Shown piece after piece: positions 32,135 to 43,901 of a stretch of 64,000 nucleotides of DNA (its first letter is position 1; each line of letters starts with the position of its first letter). Origin of the DNA: Ophiura sarsii (lineage: Eukaryota > Echinodermata > Ophiuroidea > Amphilepidida > Ophiuridae); contig CM069457.1 in NCBI GenBank assembly GCA_035610835.1, forward strand, positions 25,166,658-25,230,657, read 5' to 3'. The position numbers and the translations under genes are program-made. The notes below the pieces were generated by a model, which did not search any database, was not told where the DNA came from, and saw only the letters and a list, made by a program, of their open reading frames with translations.

Positions 32135-33984
32135 TACTAACCCACCCTGAGAGATGGCAGTTTTTATTAGTTTATTATGACAAGTATGATGTTTTGTTCT
32201 ATACATCTACGGGATTTGGGCTCGATAATTATTTTTCTAACATATAATGCACAATGTTGTGCTTGCTGGACACCTCCTTTAAGAGATTAAATTTGCTGGC
32301 AGTTGCTGGCTATGGCAAGCTCTTTCCTTTCCAATGGTACCAGTACATTTGACTCAAATTTGTTATATAATTGTCATGTATTTGTTTTTTAATTTTAGGG
32401 ACTTGGTGAAACCAAATGTTGACTGAAATGAATCACTAAAACATTGTTTATGTTTTTTGCTGATGTATTATTAATATGTTCCTAATTATAGCTTTGTACT
32501 GGATTTTCCTAGGTTTTTGCCCTTTTTGTCAGCAAATATGGCAAAAAACCCTATTTGTAGGTGTAATATAAAGTGTTCCCCCTTTCTCCCTGATCAATGT
32601 TGAATCCCACAATTTTCCCCCATCAGCACAGGGCCTCCTAACATTGATCGGAGGGGAAGGGGAAGGGATATGAGGAAGGGCATACTTCAGGCCACCAGAA
32701 ATAAGTTACGATTTTCACATGACTCAAATAGCATGCATGTTATGGTTGAATAAAGCATGGCAGTAAGGGTCAGTGTTCAAACACATTTTTTTCTATGATT
32801 GTACATGTAGGTATGTAAGAACTAGAAGAAGAAAAAGAACATACATGTATGTTACCCCTTTAAAATATCACTTGATGTTTACATATATATGGTATTCATG
32901 TACATTGGATGTTAAATAAAAGTTAAGTTGAATGATGAAAAATGACTGAGTTATGATCAAAATACTGTTTTTTCCAAAATGGCCGACTTTTTGTGGTTTT
33001 TTGGCCGGGGCACCCTGGATTTCACATTTTTTTCAATTTTGTTGTTGAAAATGTTGTCAGTTCGCATAAAGTCATCAAAAAATCTGAAACTATGACCTAA
33101 AAATGACCCTCTATAGCCCACTCCTAATAATATGAAAAATAAGATGTCACCCATTTACCAGACGGGTGAAAAGGCTACCCTATTTGGTGGCACAATCCCC
33201 GTTACCTTAGATCCACTGAGTACACACTCCAGGGGTCGCATCCTGACGCGTCTGCGCGTCCTAGAGACCTCTCACTTTCTAATAGTGACGCGTCAGGTTT
33301 CATATTGGAAAGACTTGCGGGTCCCGATCAAAATTGAAGGGACCCCTTACATTTGACGATGGAAATCAAAACCTTAAGAAATTCTGTAAATTACATCCAT
33401 CCTTTGCTCACAATATAAATTCATTAAAACTGCCTGTAAAAAAGTAAAATTTTCAAATACCCAAACTTCAGGACCCCTCAATTTCTTGGGGGACCCCTTA
33501 AATTTGTTTTTTGAAGTCCTACGGGGTCCTGAAAAATGTCATGGGACCTTTCACATTTTTGATCCAGTGCTATCCCTGACACACTCTCTCGTTTCATTCA
33601 TCAATATTTTAATCCTGAAAGCAGTTCACTCTTTAATGCGCATGAACAATATCACTTGATGTTTACATATCTAGTATCCTTACAGTAACAGGTTTCCCAT
33701 GTAGATCGGATGTATACAATAAAAGTTTTGTTGATTTGAATCAGAACTGGTGAATATTCTCTCAATTTTCGAAGAGCAGTTTATTTGTTTTAACACCAAT
33801 GTATGACATATGACCAGATAACACTCATCATATTGTGGTGCAGGTCAAGTTTCATTCGGGGGTGGGGGGGGGGGGGGTCATTATTTTTTGGGTATATAGG
33901 TATGCTGCCAAGATTTTAAACTATGACCGAAACTTTACCACAAAATAATCATTTTGCCACCCATATAATGTTTTTGACATGCTC
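32135..33984. other. Intronic remainder of unit A
   Basis: Two copies of the ATATCACTTGATGTTTACATAT segment (32866 and 33650), also present in units B and C, and a segment similar to 45850-45960. A G run lies at about 33860-33877. No gene was recognised. Confidence 0.45.
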
Positions 33985-34892
33985 CCAAAAAACCAGGGCA
34001 CCATAACATGTGTCCTGATTGTATTTTTGACTTTGATTTGACATTTTGAGCAACGTATATGTATAAAGTCTGTGAACCTGTCAAACCGCAACACATTGGA
34101 TGGAACAAATGATGTTCGCATTGAAACCGCAAGAAGAACAAAATGCCGGCAATTTAGCCTAAAAACTGACAGACACCATACCATGTGTCCCGATTTGATT
34201 TTTTGGATATGTTTTTTACATTTACAGCTACGTCCTATAAAGTCTGTGTAGCTAACCCGTCAAACCGCAACACATGACGTTCGCATTGAAAAAAATTGCT
34301 GCTGATTCAGGATTAAAAATGTGTCCCGATTTGATTTGTTGGATACCATTTCACATTTTAAGCTACATATAAGGTCGGTGTTATGAATGGGTCAAACCAC
34401 AAACAATTTAACAGAACAAATAACATTCGCATTGAAATCTCAAGAAGAAGAAAAATGCCAGCGATTTAGCCTAAAAAATGATGGATACCATAAAATATGT
34501 CCCGATTTGGTTTTTTTGATATGATTTCACATTTTGAGCTACGTAGAACTATAAAATCTGTGTAACGAACTGGTCAAACCGCAACACATTCGACAGAACA
34601 AATGACGTTCGCATTGAAATCCCAAGAAGAAAAAATTGCCGGCAATTTAGCCTAAAAAATGACAGACACCATAACATGTGTCCCGATTTTTGATTTTTTT
34701 GGATATTGATTTGACATTTTGAGCTACGTATAAAGTCTCTGTGCAACACATTTGACAGATCAAATGATGTTTTGCATGGAAATCACAAGGAGAATAAATT
34801 GCTGCTGACTTAGGCTAAAACATTATGGATACCCTAAAATGTGTCACAATTTGATTTTTAGGATACGATTTCACTATCTGGAGCTATGTATA

Positions 34893-35388
34893 GGGTGCAC
34901 TACACTAAATGGGGTATCCCCTACCCTTAAGTCTGTGTTTAAAGCTAGAATCGGAAAGTATGCATCACAAAATCCTCAATTTAAAAAGACTTGGCAGTAA
35001 TACAATTGCGTAAATGCCTATGATTTTTGATTAATTATGATTCTTGGGACATCACCTACATGCACCCTGACTATAAACTGTGAATATCAATCATCTAGGT
35101 AAATGTTGAGAGATCTTTCAAATTTGTGCTTTTTACTTGAAACATTGGCGATTACGGCGACATTTCCAAGCTCGTCAGAGAGGTAGTCAACTCCATGGGC
35201 ATATTTTGGAAAATCGAGCAGGTCAACCTACCTATTTTTTTCACTTTTTGGTGGGGAAATGTGATAATCTTTAAGAAAAAATCACTCTACAGGGTCCAAT
35301 TTTGCAATTTAGTGGTCTAAAACAGAGTTTTATATCAGTGGTTTTGTACATATATCCCTGGAGCTCTATTAAGTGGTGTGACCCCTAT
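34893..35388. mobile_element. TIR element inserted in the satellite
   Basis: Interrupts a monomer at TATA (the sequence reads ..CTATGTATA before and TATAAGGTCGG after). Ends GGGTGCACTACACTAAAT and ATTAAGTGGTGTGACCCC are imperfect inverted repeats. No coding capacity recognised. Confidence 0.6.
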
Positions 35389-35992
35389 AAGGTCGGTGTA
35401 ACAAAGTGTTCAAACCGCAACAAATTTGAGGGAAAAGATGACATTTGCATTGAAATTGCAGCAACAAAAAATTGCCGCCGATTTAGCCAAAAAAAAGGAC
35501 GGATACCTTGAAATGTGTCTCGATTTGATTTTTTGGATATCATTTCACATTTTGAGATACAAGTCTGTGTAGCTTACCCATCAAACAGCAACACATTGAG
35601 AAAGGAGAAGGAGAAACAAATTGCTGCTGATGATTTATGCTTAAAAATGATGGAAACCCTAAAATATGTCTCAATTTGATTTTTTGGATACACGTACGAT
35701 TTCACATTTTGAGCTACGTATATAAGGTCAATGTTATGAATCAGTCAACCCGCAACAAATTTAACGGAACAAATGACGTTCCAATTGAAATCTCAAGAAG
35801 AAAAAAATTGCTGGCGATTTAGCCTTAAAAATGATGGATACCCATACCCTAAAAGTGTCCTGATTTGGGTTTTTGGATATTATTTTACATTTTGAGCTAC
35901 GTATACGTGTAAAGTCTGTGTAGCTAACCCGTCAAACCAGAAGAAAAAAATTGCTACTGATTTAGGCTAAAAAATGACTGACACCATAACCA

Positions 35993-36595
35993 GGCCTTCA
36001 CGTTTGAAAATTGAAGGTGTGCTTTAAATCGCACTCCTCAAAACATTGAGGTGTGCTGTAGGTGTGCCATAAATTGCACTCCTCAAAAAAATTAGGTGTG
36101 CTGTTTTATTATGACCAAATCGGGATCGTGGAATCAAAACAAACTGCACATGGCGTAAGGTTGGGAGCGAGTCCCGGGTAATTAATCTACATTAATCAAC
36201 AACAAAATAAGGTAGATTTGCCATTCCTGGGGCTAACTGTTAAGACAAGTAAACCTGTATGTTAATGTATGTATATACACTTTCATTTTCAGTGTTGAAA
36301 AAATCATACTTTTGATAAGAATAATTTAGTATAAGATCTTAGGTTAGGAGTTATTATCCCTAATGGTGTGGGTCAAGGGGTATTATGTGGGTTATTAAGG
36401 GTCAAATACGAGTCGTCTAAGGTCCTATTTTTGACTTAAGAAAAAGAAGAACAAAAATTTAAAATAAAAAAAAATCGGTTTTTTTTTTTTTTTTTTTTTA
36501 GGCGTGCAATAAATCGCTCTTCTCGAAACCATTTCAGGCGTGCGATGGCGTGCGATCGCACTCGCACGCCTCAAACGTGAAGGCCTGCATAACAT
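35993..36595. mobile_element. hAT-like MITE inserted in the satellite
   Basis: Termini CAGGCCTTCACGTTTGA and TCAAACGTGAAGGCCTG are perfect inverted repeats. The monomer sequence ACACCATAACATGTG is split, with CATAAC present on both sides. The interior includes AGGTGTGC..AATCGCACTCCTC repeats and a segment also found at 61465-61610 (GTATAAGATCTTAGGTTAGG), plus an A/T homopolymer near 36465-36500. Confidence 0.8.
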
Positions 36596-37701
36596 GTGTT
36601 CCGATTTCGGATACGATTTCACATTTTGAGCTACGTATAAGGTCAGTGTTATTAATCGGTCAAACCGCAACACATGTAACAGAACAAATTTGATGTTCGC
36701 ATTGAAATCTCAAAAAGAAAAATTGCCGGCGATTTAGCCTTAAAATGATGGATACCCTAAAATTTGTGCCGATTTAGTTTTTTGGATATTATTTTACATT
36801 TTGAGCTACATATAAAGTCTGTGTAACAAACTGGTCAAACCGCAAGACATTTGACAGATAAAATAATGTTCGCATTGAAATCGCAAAAAGAAAAAAAATG
36901 CTGGCAATTTAGCCTATATAATGAGTCAAATGACGGACACCATAACATGTGATTTTTGATTTATTTTTTTAAATTTCACATTTTGAGCTACGTATAAAGT
37001 CTGTGTAGCTAACCCGTCAAACCTCAACACATTTGATGGAACAGATGACAATTGCCTTAAAATCGGAGAAAAAATTGCTGCTGATTTAGGCCAAAATATG
37101 ATGGATACCCTTAAGTGTTTCCCGATTTGATTTTTTGGATACAATTTCACATTGTGAGCTACGTATAAGGTAGGTGTAATGAATCGGTCAAACCGCAACA
37201 ATTTTAACGGAACAAATGACATTTGCATTGAAATGGCAAAAAGAAAAAAATTGCCCGCGATTTAGCCTAAAAGATGATGGGTACCATAAATTGTGTCGAG
37301 ATTTGGTTTTTTGGATGATTTCATATTTTGAGCTACCTATAAAGTCTGGGTAGTTAACCTGTCGAACCTCAACACATTTGACGGAACAAAAGATGTTCGC
37401 ATTGAAATCGCAAGAAGAAAAAATTGCCGGCAATTTAGCCTAAAATATGACGAACAACATAACATGTGTCCCGATTTGATTTTTTGGATATTGATTCCAA
37501 AATCTGGCTATATCATGATATATGATTATTTTTTAAAACAAATTTTAACCACTCTCGCGCCACTAAGGATGCCTTAATGCGCCACAAGTGGCGCATGCGC
37601 CACCATTTGAGAATGCCTGACGTACGCATTAAAATCGCAAGGATTTTTTTCGCTACTGATTTAAATTTAATTTCAGGCTAAAAAAGGATAGATACACAAA
37701 A

Positions 37702-38120
37702 ATCGAGGGTTTAGTTCAACAAAGGGCTATCTGCATTTCGGTCATTTTAAGAAAGAGTGAATTAAAGATTTGACCCATCATTGTCACCCTATGGTTTTGA
37801 AAATTTAAAAGAAATGCTATTCAAACCTTTTTGATTAGGTGAATTAACTATTTTCTCATAATTAGGTTCCTGACCTTGTGCGGATCATTTTGATACCAAA
37901 ATCTCATTTTGGCCAAAAATACAGATAGCCTTTTGTTGCACCAGGCATGAGAATGAAAAAACATGAAAAAAACTGAAAAAAACTGAATATGTGCGTGAAT
38001 CGGGCTAAAAAGGCCAAAAACAGCCTGAAATTAAATGAAAGTGCGGAAATTTGGACCATAAAAAAAACTGAATTCAGTTTAAAAACTGATAATTCTCATG
38101 CCTGACTAAACCCTTGATAT
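37702..38120. mobile_element. Foldback element with a nested small hAT-like MITE
   Basis: GAGGGTTTAGTTCAACAAAG followed by GGCTATCTG (from about 37704) is inverted at about 37920-38117 (CAGATAGCCTTTTGTTGCAC, then ACTAAACCCTTGA). The right arm is itself split by CAGGCATGAGAAT...ATTCTCATGCCTG (37943-38104). Just before it, 37548-37620 carries a fragment of the GCGCCACAAGTGGCGCATGC family found whole at 46808. Confidence 0.65.
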
Positions 38121-38565
38121 GTACCTCATGGCCCAGTTTGAATTTTTGATTTCACATTTTGAGCTATGTATAAGGTCGGTGCAGTGATTTTACGCGAATC
38201 TTCGCGCGAATCGATTTGTGGATTCGTGCCGAAATTCTACCCCTGCGATACGCACAAAAACATAGCCGCGTGCGGTTAGGGTTAATGGTTTTCCATCCAA
38301 GGGCCAAGGATAGCTTTTTTGAATGTTAGGTGACAACAAACATCCCTGTTCTCCATTTTTTGCATTCAACAACAAAAAAAGATATACAAAAATATTTGCA
38401 AATTGTTTGCAATTATTTGTTTTTTGAAATTTCTTTTCTTTTTTGTTGTTGACATTTTTTGAGCAAAAAAAACCCTGCCCGATCTGAGCAGTCTGTTTGC
38501 CGTTGAACAGGGATTTCTTTTCCTTATCTTAAATGTGTCTTATAAAAAATTCAATTTCTTCCTAA

Positions 38566-39086
38566 AGTGCAATTAAGACTATAAAGGTCATCTAAACAAA
38601 TACATTTGTAGGCCAACAAAAAAATGGTCTCAGAAGAAACCTAAAAAAACTGTGTGAAATGCTACTTCTTTATTTTTTGTAGTAAAATGTAAATGTAAAA
38701 TGCAGTATTTGATGAGACAGGCTCTGTGAAATATATTCCAACATTTTGTTGAACTGTATTTAACTTCTATTTGTATNNNNNNNNNNNNNNNNNNNNNNNN
38801 NNNNNNNNNNNNNNNNNNNNNNNNNNNNNNNNNNNNNNNNNNNNNNNNNNNNNNNNNNNNNNNNNNNNNNNNNNNNAGTGCAATTAAGACTATAAAGGTC
38901 ATCTAAACAAATACATTTGTAGGCCAACAAAAAAATGGTCTCAGAAGAAACCTAAAAAAACTGTGTGAAATGCTACTTCTTTATTTTTTGTAGTAAAATG
39001 TAAATGTAAAATGCAGTATGTGATGAGACAGGCTCTGTGAAATATATTCAACATTTTGTTGAACTGTATTTAACTTCTATTTGTAT
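38566..39086. repeat. Sequence duplicated on both sides of the assembly gap
   Basis: 38566-38776 and 38877-39086 are near-identical 210-bp copies that abut the N run on either side. Units C and D have this segment once. This looks like an unmerged contig overlap rather than a real duplication. Confidence 0.85.
38777..38876. other. Assembly gap of 100 N
   Basis: Exactly 100 N, the conventional size for a gap of unknown length. Its flanks carry the same 210-bp sequence. Confidence 0.99.
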
Positions 39087-39471
39087 GTGGCAATTTTACT
39101 CTTGTAATTAAGCAAGGCAAATTAATCTAATATGGCACTCACAATGTGAAATTAAAACGTGAAGAAGCATCATTTAAAACAGGGCTGTTTGACTGTCCTC
39201 TTTATATTAAAATTATGGATAAAAAAGATTATATAGTGGCCCTTTATGGTTTGACCTGATTTAGTGTAATGACTAAGAGTATAGGCTACAGTGAGAATTT
39301 CAAGAAAATTGTTCGAGGCCCTTTTAATTTATCGCCATTTTCTACTTGATACATATTTTACATGTAACTCTATGGGGAAAATATGGCCGATGAGGGGCGC
39401 TAACAACAGCCATGAAAAACACACACAAAATAAAAGGTTATTTTTTTAGCCCCCCCCCCCCCCCCCCCTCC

Positions 39472-39502
<31 letters not shown>

Positions 39503-39717
39503 ACAAAAAAACAGTAGCAAGCATCAAAGTCAAATACGAAATTGTTTTTAGATTTTTTATCTTTTTCTCAAATTCATAGTGGAGATAACACTTGAATGGT
39601 TACTCTCTCAAAATTTGACTTGGTAAATGTTTCCCAGCTTATTAACACACTACTTCCCACAACAGCCAGCCAAGAAACCTTACATAACTTTCTCCTAGTC
39701 ACATTAAAGTCATATTA

Positions 39718-39969
39718 TGTGATCTTTTCCCAGTGACGCCGTCTATTCTTCATCTTTACTTTGAATGCCAAGGTATAACTTCAACAGACCTGAGATGACC
39801 CTTTGTCCTTGGTATGTGACCTTTGAGCTCATTAACATATGAAGGTTCCCATGTTACATCTTTAAGGGGGGCTATCATTTTCTTCGGCAGGGGGGGGGTC
39901 CACAAATATGTCAATGGCCGTTGTTAATAAATTTATAACCCCACCTATCCGATACAAAATAATTTTATG

Positions 39970-40016
<47 letters not shown>

Positions 40017-40599
40017 CCTATCGAAGTTAGATTTTTTGTAATGACTAAAATAGCAAATAATGAAAAATAAACAGGAAAGGTGTTGTAAATAGGTACATTT
40101 ATAAGGGATATGCTTAGATGAATGCGCGCGAAAGCGCGAACAAAATTGCCGTTTTGAAATTTTTAGAATCTGAATTGCTACAACAAAACTATAACCCCCC
40201 TATTTTAAAATGTACAAAATTATGACCCCCCCCACCATATTTGTGGCCCCCCCACCATATTTGTGGCCCCCTCCCTCCCGAAGAAAATGACAGCCCCCTA
40301 ACCCATGTGTGGTTCCAATAAGAATTCCATGGTATGACACTATGTTAACGCCATTTATAGTGTTTCCTGCTACATACAAGCCCAACTGTAACTGTATACA
40401 CAAGCTTTATGAATCGAAACAAATATGTTAGAATACCTTAAATTGGAAGCCGATTTTCATTATGATAGTAAAGTTTGTGATGGTTTTTCACAAAAAATAC
40501 AGTCAAGATCGATTTAAGAGTCCATGAAGATAAGTCAAATTTCATTATAAGAGAGAGAAAAGTGTGTAAAAAATGTTAAAAAATCAACATAATATTGCT
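39718..40599. mobile_element. TTAA MITE (AGTCATATTATGTGATC family) in unit B
   Basis: TTAA at 39714-39717 and 40600-40603. Left end AGTCATATTATGTGATCTTT, right end ATCAACATAATATTGCT. Same insertion as 48567-49459 in unit C; only the right end survives in unit A (to 26261). It therefore predates the duplications. It hosts the nested element at 39866-40298. Confidence 0.75.
39866..40298. mobile_element. Harbinger-like MITE private to unit B
   Basis: Termini GGGGGGCTATCATTTTCTTC and GAAGAAAATGACAGCCCCC, flanked by TAA (39863-39865 and 40299-40301). Unit C shows the uninterrupted site CATCTTTAACCCATGTG near 48715. The interior includes a C run of about 45 nt (39971-40015) and duplicated CCCCCACCATATTTGTGG. 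Confidence 0.8.
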
Positions 40600-41689
40600 T
40601 TAACCAAGTGTCCTCAGCTACAATCTATTAATTAAATAAAGCTTTTCATCTTTGGAAGACATCCAAATGCCCTATTCTGAGAAATTAATATTATTGCTAT
40701 ATATAATCCATCAGTTGAGCCGACATGGCATTAATGCGTGTCTCACGTGTGGTTAACGATGTTTTAACGTGAAGCACTGCATGCAGTAATTAGGATATTA
40801 TGATATAAACATTTAATTTATGGCATAAATAATGCGTGGGATACCCGTGGTTTAAATAACATGGCCATTTTTTGCAGTGTGCGTCATCACTCGGAGACAA
40901 CACATTCCCAGTATTCACTCAAAACCATTTGTGCCCAACGTTGCAACCGAATTGTCTCTTCATCTAATTAACCTTTTACAGAAAATAATTTTCCGTTCAA
41001 AATAAATCCAAGCTGATTGACAGTGGGTGTGGTTTGTATGTACTACCCATACACTTCCCACGTTGATAACGTGTGAATGATTTCTTCGGATATTCACCCA
41101 GCATGAACCATTGTATCACGCTGAAACAAGACCTCTGACCTATACAGACTTGACTCGCTCTCTCTAAAGAAGATTTCTTGCTTCCCAGCAGTTATTTACC
41201 AGATGATAAACCTGTTAGGTGCTTCATACTGACTATTACCAGATGGGACCGACTGTTTTGCTCAAGTGAGTTGCAAAAAAACCAAGTCAAAAATAGATGT
41301 GGATATTTCAGTTTTACAGGGGATACATTTCCGATTGAAGCTATCTTGACTGCAGGTACATAAAATCCAAACTAATCGTCATTGTTAATCTCGGCCAATA
41401 CATCAGGACAATAAAACAGATGATTCATGACTCAACCTATCATTATTCTGATGATTACATGGTGTTCTGTGTTGTACTACGCTCACTAGCTTTGTCAACA
41501 GTTACAGTTCCCACCATTGGTAACTGCGTCAAAGCCCTTCTCAGCACCCTGCATATTTACAGATATTTGGGAGTTTATCTTGCAAATTTGACAGCAGCTG
41601 CAGTTGTTGACACATCTTGTTAACCTTTCCCAGTCAAATGTGTTTAATGTATGGGTTTTGAAGGCCAGGCAGCCATTGCTCGGGATAGT

Positions 41690-42235
41690 CAACCACTGGT
41701 AACAGACTATATTGTAGATCTTAAGCCTATTTTGGAGTGCTCAAAAGTGAACAAAAGAAGCGACCCACATTTAACAACAATTATACATTTTGACTTGAGC
41801 TTCACTCCAGATAGTCAACCACTGGTAGCAGACTATATTGTAGATCTTAAGCCTATTTAGGAGTGCTCAAAAGTGAACAAAAGTAGCGACCCACATTTGA
41901 CAACAATTATACATTTTGACTTGAGCTTCACTCCGGATACTCAGCCACTGGTAACAGACTATATTGTAGATCTTAAGCCTATTTTGGAGTGCTCAAAAGA
42001 GAACAAAAGAAGAGATCCACATTTGATAACAATTATACATTTTGACTTGAGCTTCACTCCGGATACTCAGCCACTGGTAACAGACTATATTGTAGATCTT
42101 AAGCCTATTTTGGAGTGCTCAAAAGAGAACAAAAGAAGAGATCCACATTTGATAACAATTATACATTTTGACTTGAGCTTCACTCAAGAAAGTCAGCCAC
42201 TGGTAAGAACCTATATTGTAGATCTTCACCCTATT
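41690..42235 (+). repeat. 126-bp tandem repeat upstream of ORF copy B
   Basis: Repeat phase marked by CACTGGTAACAGACTATATT at 41694, 41820, 41946, 42072 and 42198, exactly 126 bp apart. 126 is a multiple of three and the unit reads through as 42 residues (SQPLVTDYIVDLKPILECSK...IIHFDLSFTPD), but one copy has an in-frame TAG near 41858 and the last ends in TAG. Unit C has three phases, unit A one. Confidence 0.93.
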
Positions 42236-42356
42236 TATTAGCCCTCAAAAGTGAACGAAAGAGGACGCTTAAAGTTGATGCGTTACTGTCACAAGCCGAC
42301 ACCAATTATTCATTTTGACTTAAGCTTAGCGATTGACCATCCTGACAGACAATACA

Positions 42357-43652
42357 ATGGCGAAATCTCAATCATCCAGACATAGTCATCACCAAATGGA
42401 GGTCAATTCTGTTTCTCTGTTAGAAGACATGGACCGAGAGTTTGAGGATTCGAAAACCACTCAAATGGCGCAGTTTCTGAAAGATCAGACACACTTGTCG
42501 GACCGATTACGACGATGTAGTTTTGAGACATCAACTTTTAACAGAGGCAGCGCTGATGATCAACGGTTTGAACCCTCGCAACAGATGACGAGGGTGACTC
42601 AACTGCGTCCCTTATCCGCTATAGATACGTCACATAGACCCCGTCGGAGATCCTCCTCGTTGACGAACACCGTCGAGGTGAAGTCTCACTTTGATGTGGC
42701 AGTGAAGGCACACTTTGCCAATGTATCCCGGGGCGCTGGACGTCGACGATCTTCATTGCACAGTTCCTTTAAAGCGTCCTGCGGTACTGAATCAAATGAT
42801 GACAACATGAAGAAAGGTTGCCGGCCAAAAACCTCGCGTGGATATCGCGATGCAGTAGATGATGATGAACTTGATGACATTATTGAAGATCAAATTGATA
42901 TTGACAATGTATCGGTGACAAGCTTGCATGGGAAGAGTTCTGAAGTAGATGAAGACGAGGAAGTGTTCAAAGATGACAATTGCAAAAAAATGCAGCTACA
43001 TCTGGAAGATTCAGAACTGCCCGATCCTGGAATGTCTTTGACATACGAACGCACGAAACTGAGCAAAATACAACAGCCTTCTACAAAACCTGACAAACCC
43101 CTCGTGAAACAACAGCAACACATCAACCCAACACCTCCGAAACAACAGCAACACATCAACCCAACACCTCCGAAACAACCGCAACACATCAACCCAATAC
43201 CTCCAAACCAACACGCAGGTCAAAAAGAAACCAGCAGATTACATCATTTGAAAGCGAGTGAACATCTAAGTATGACAAACACTTCCCGCTATACAACCAA
43301 CTCTCAGTCTCTCCTAAGTCTAGCCCAAGAATACTCAGCCAATAATGCTTCAATTATAAGTGACAACAACAAAATTCCCCTCACTACCAACTTGTCTGAA
43401 TCTTCTATGACCATGAATCAAAGAACCATCGGTCAAAATCCTGGTTATCGTGAGTGTGGCGACGGCACCTACCAAAATGTTCGCATCAGATCAGTTGTGG
43501 CAACTAGAAAGGAGGCGCTTTTATTTAAAAAGACTATGAGCAGTGACAATATCAAACCCATTTTAAAACTACCACCCTTGACATTGGCAGTAGATGGAGG
43601 GCGTGTGTCGACAGTGCGCCGAAAGTCAACTAGCGCCGCATGTACTTATTAA
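42357..43652 (+). CDS. Unknown intronless ORF family, copy B (431 aa)
   Basis: Starts at ATG 42357 (context ACAATGG) and stops at TAA 43650-43652. It has the same domain order as copies A and C: N-terminal MAKSQSSRHSHHQMEV, LLEDMDREFEDSKTTQMAQF, basic/serine patches RRRSSSL and RRRSSLHSSFKAS, acidic DAVDDDELDDIIEDQIDID and DEDEEVFKDD, three 11-residue QHINPTPPK repeats, then a C-terminus ending KPILKLPPLTLAVDGG and RRKSTSAACTY. It is very close to copy C, differing by scattered substitutions and three repeat units. Its stop codon is part of the TTAA that bounds the MITE at 43653. Function unknown; probably a soluble, mostly disordered protein if expressed. Confidence 0.75.
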   Translation: MAKSQSSRHSHHQMEVNSVSLLEDMDREFEDSKTTQMAQFLKDQTHLSDRLRRCSFETSTFNRGSADDQRFEPSQQMTRVTQLRPLSAIDTSHRPRRRSSSLTNTVEVKSHFDVAVKAHFANVSRGAGRRRSSLHSSFKASCGTESNDDNMKKGCRPKTSRGYRDAVDDDELDDIIEDQIDIDNVSVTSLHGKSSEVDEDEEVFKDDNCKKMQLHLEDSELPDPGMSLTYERTKLSKIQQPSTKPDKPLVKQQQHINPTPPKQQQHINPTPPKQPQHINPIPPNQHAGQKETSRLHHLKASEHLSMTNTSRYTTNSQSLLSLAQEYSANNASIISDNNKIPLTTNLSESSMTMNQRTIGQNPGYRECGDGTYQNVRIRSVVATRKEALLFKKTMSSDNIKPILKLPPLTLAVDGGRVSTVRRKSTSAACTY

Positions 43653-43897
43653 CACTTTCCACGCGGCAGGCGTCTGCAAACAACGTTCCAAAATTGCACA
43701 AGATGTTTAAAAAATGTCATTATTGGATTTCAGTACCAGATTTAGAATCACCATGAGAAATGCATTGAAATAAGTACACACATGCCTAGTATTGGTTGAT
43801 TAGTAATCCTTGAGGTAAACTTTGAAAATTGCTAAAGGTTTCTGAAAAATCTGTTTCGTATAATTATATGGTAAAACTAATAGCCGCGTGGAAAGTT
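43653..43897. mobile_element. TTAA MITE, CACTTTCCACGCGGC family, at the stop of ORF copy B
   Basis: TTAA at 43649-43652 and 43898-43901; ends CACTTTCCACGCGGC and GCCGCGTGGAAAGTT. The ORF stop TAA is the last three bases of the left TTAA. The sequence after the right TTAA (TACTGTTTATGATTGATCGC) continues the flank seen uninterrupted in copy A (TACTGTTCTTGATTGATGGC), so the insertion is exact. Confidence 0.9.
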
Positions 43898-43901
43898 TTA
43901 A

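Larger units (their letters stand above)
26200..33750. repeat. Duplication unit A (oldest copy)
   Basis: Collinear in segments with units B and C. 26200-26530 matches 40540-40700; 27886-30660 matches 40690-44120 and 49560-53100 (upstream region, ORF, downstream region); 32868-33750 matches 45100-45960 and 54060-55340 but in rearranged order (the ATATCACTTGATG segment and the TTTACCAGACGGGTGAAAAGG segment). It is more diverged than B and C are from each other. It has private insertions (26290-26450, 26537-27885, 30783-31101) and lacks the 3' MITE of the B and C ORFs. Confidence 0.75.
33985..38185. repeat. Satellite block of about 175-bp monomers
   Basis: Tandem, moderately diverged monomers with the shared order CCCGATTTGATTTTTTGGAT, TTTCACATTTTGAGCTACGT, ATAAAGTCTGTGTAAC, GTCAAACCGCAACACATT, AACAAATGACGTTCGCATTG, AAATTGCCGGCGATTTAGCC and ATGATGGATACC. 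About 15-17 monomers can be counted between 33995 and 37500, with a last fragment at 38130-38185. It is interrupted by at least three insertions (34893-35388, 35993-36595 and 37500-38130). It separates duplication units A and B. Confidence 0.9.
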
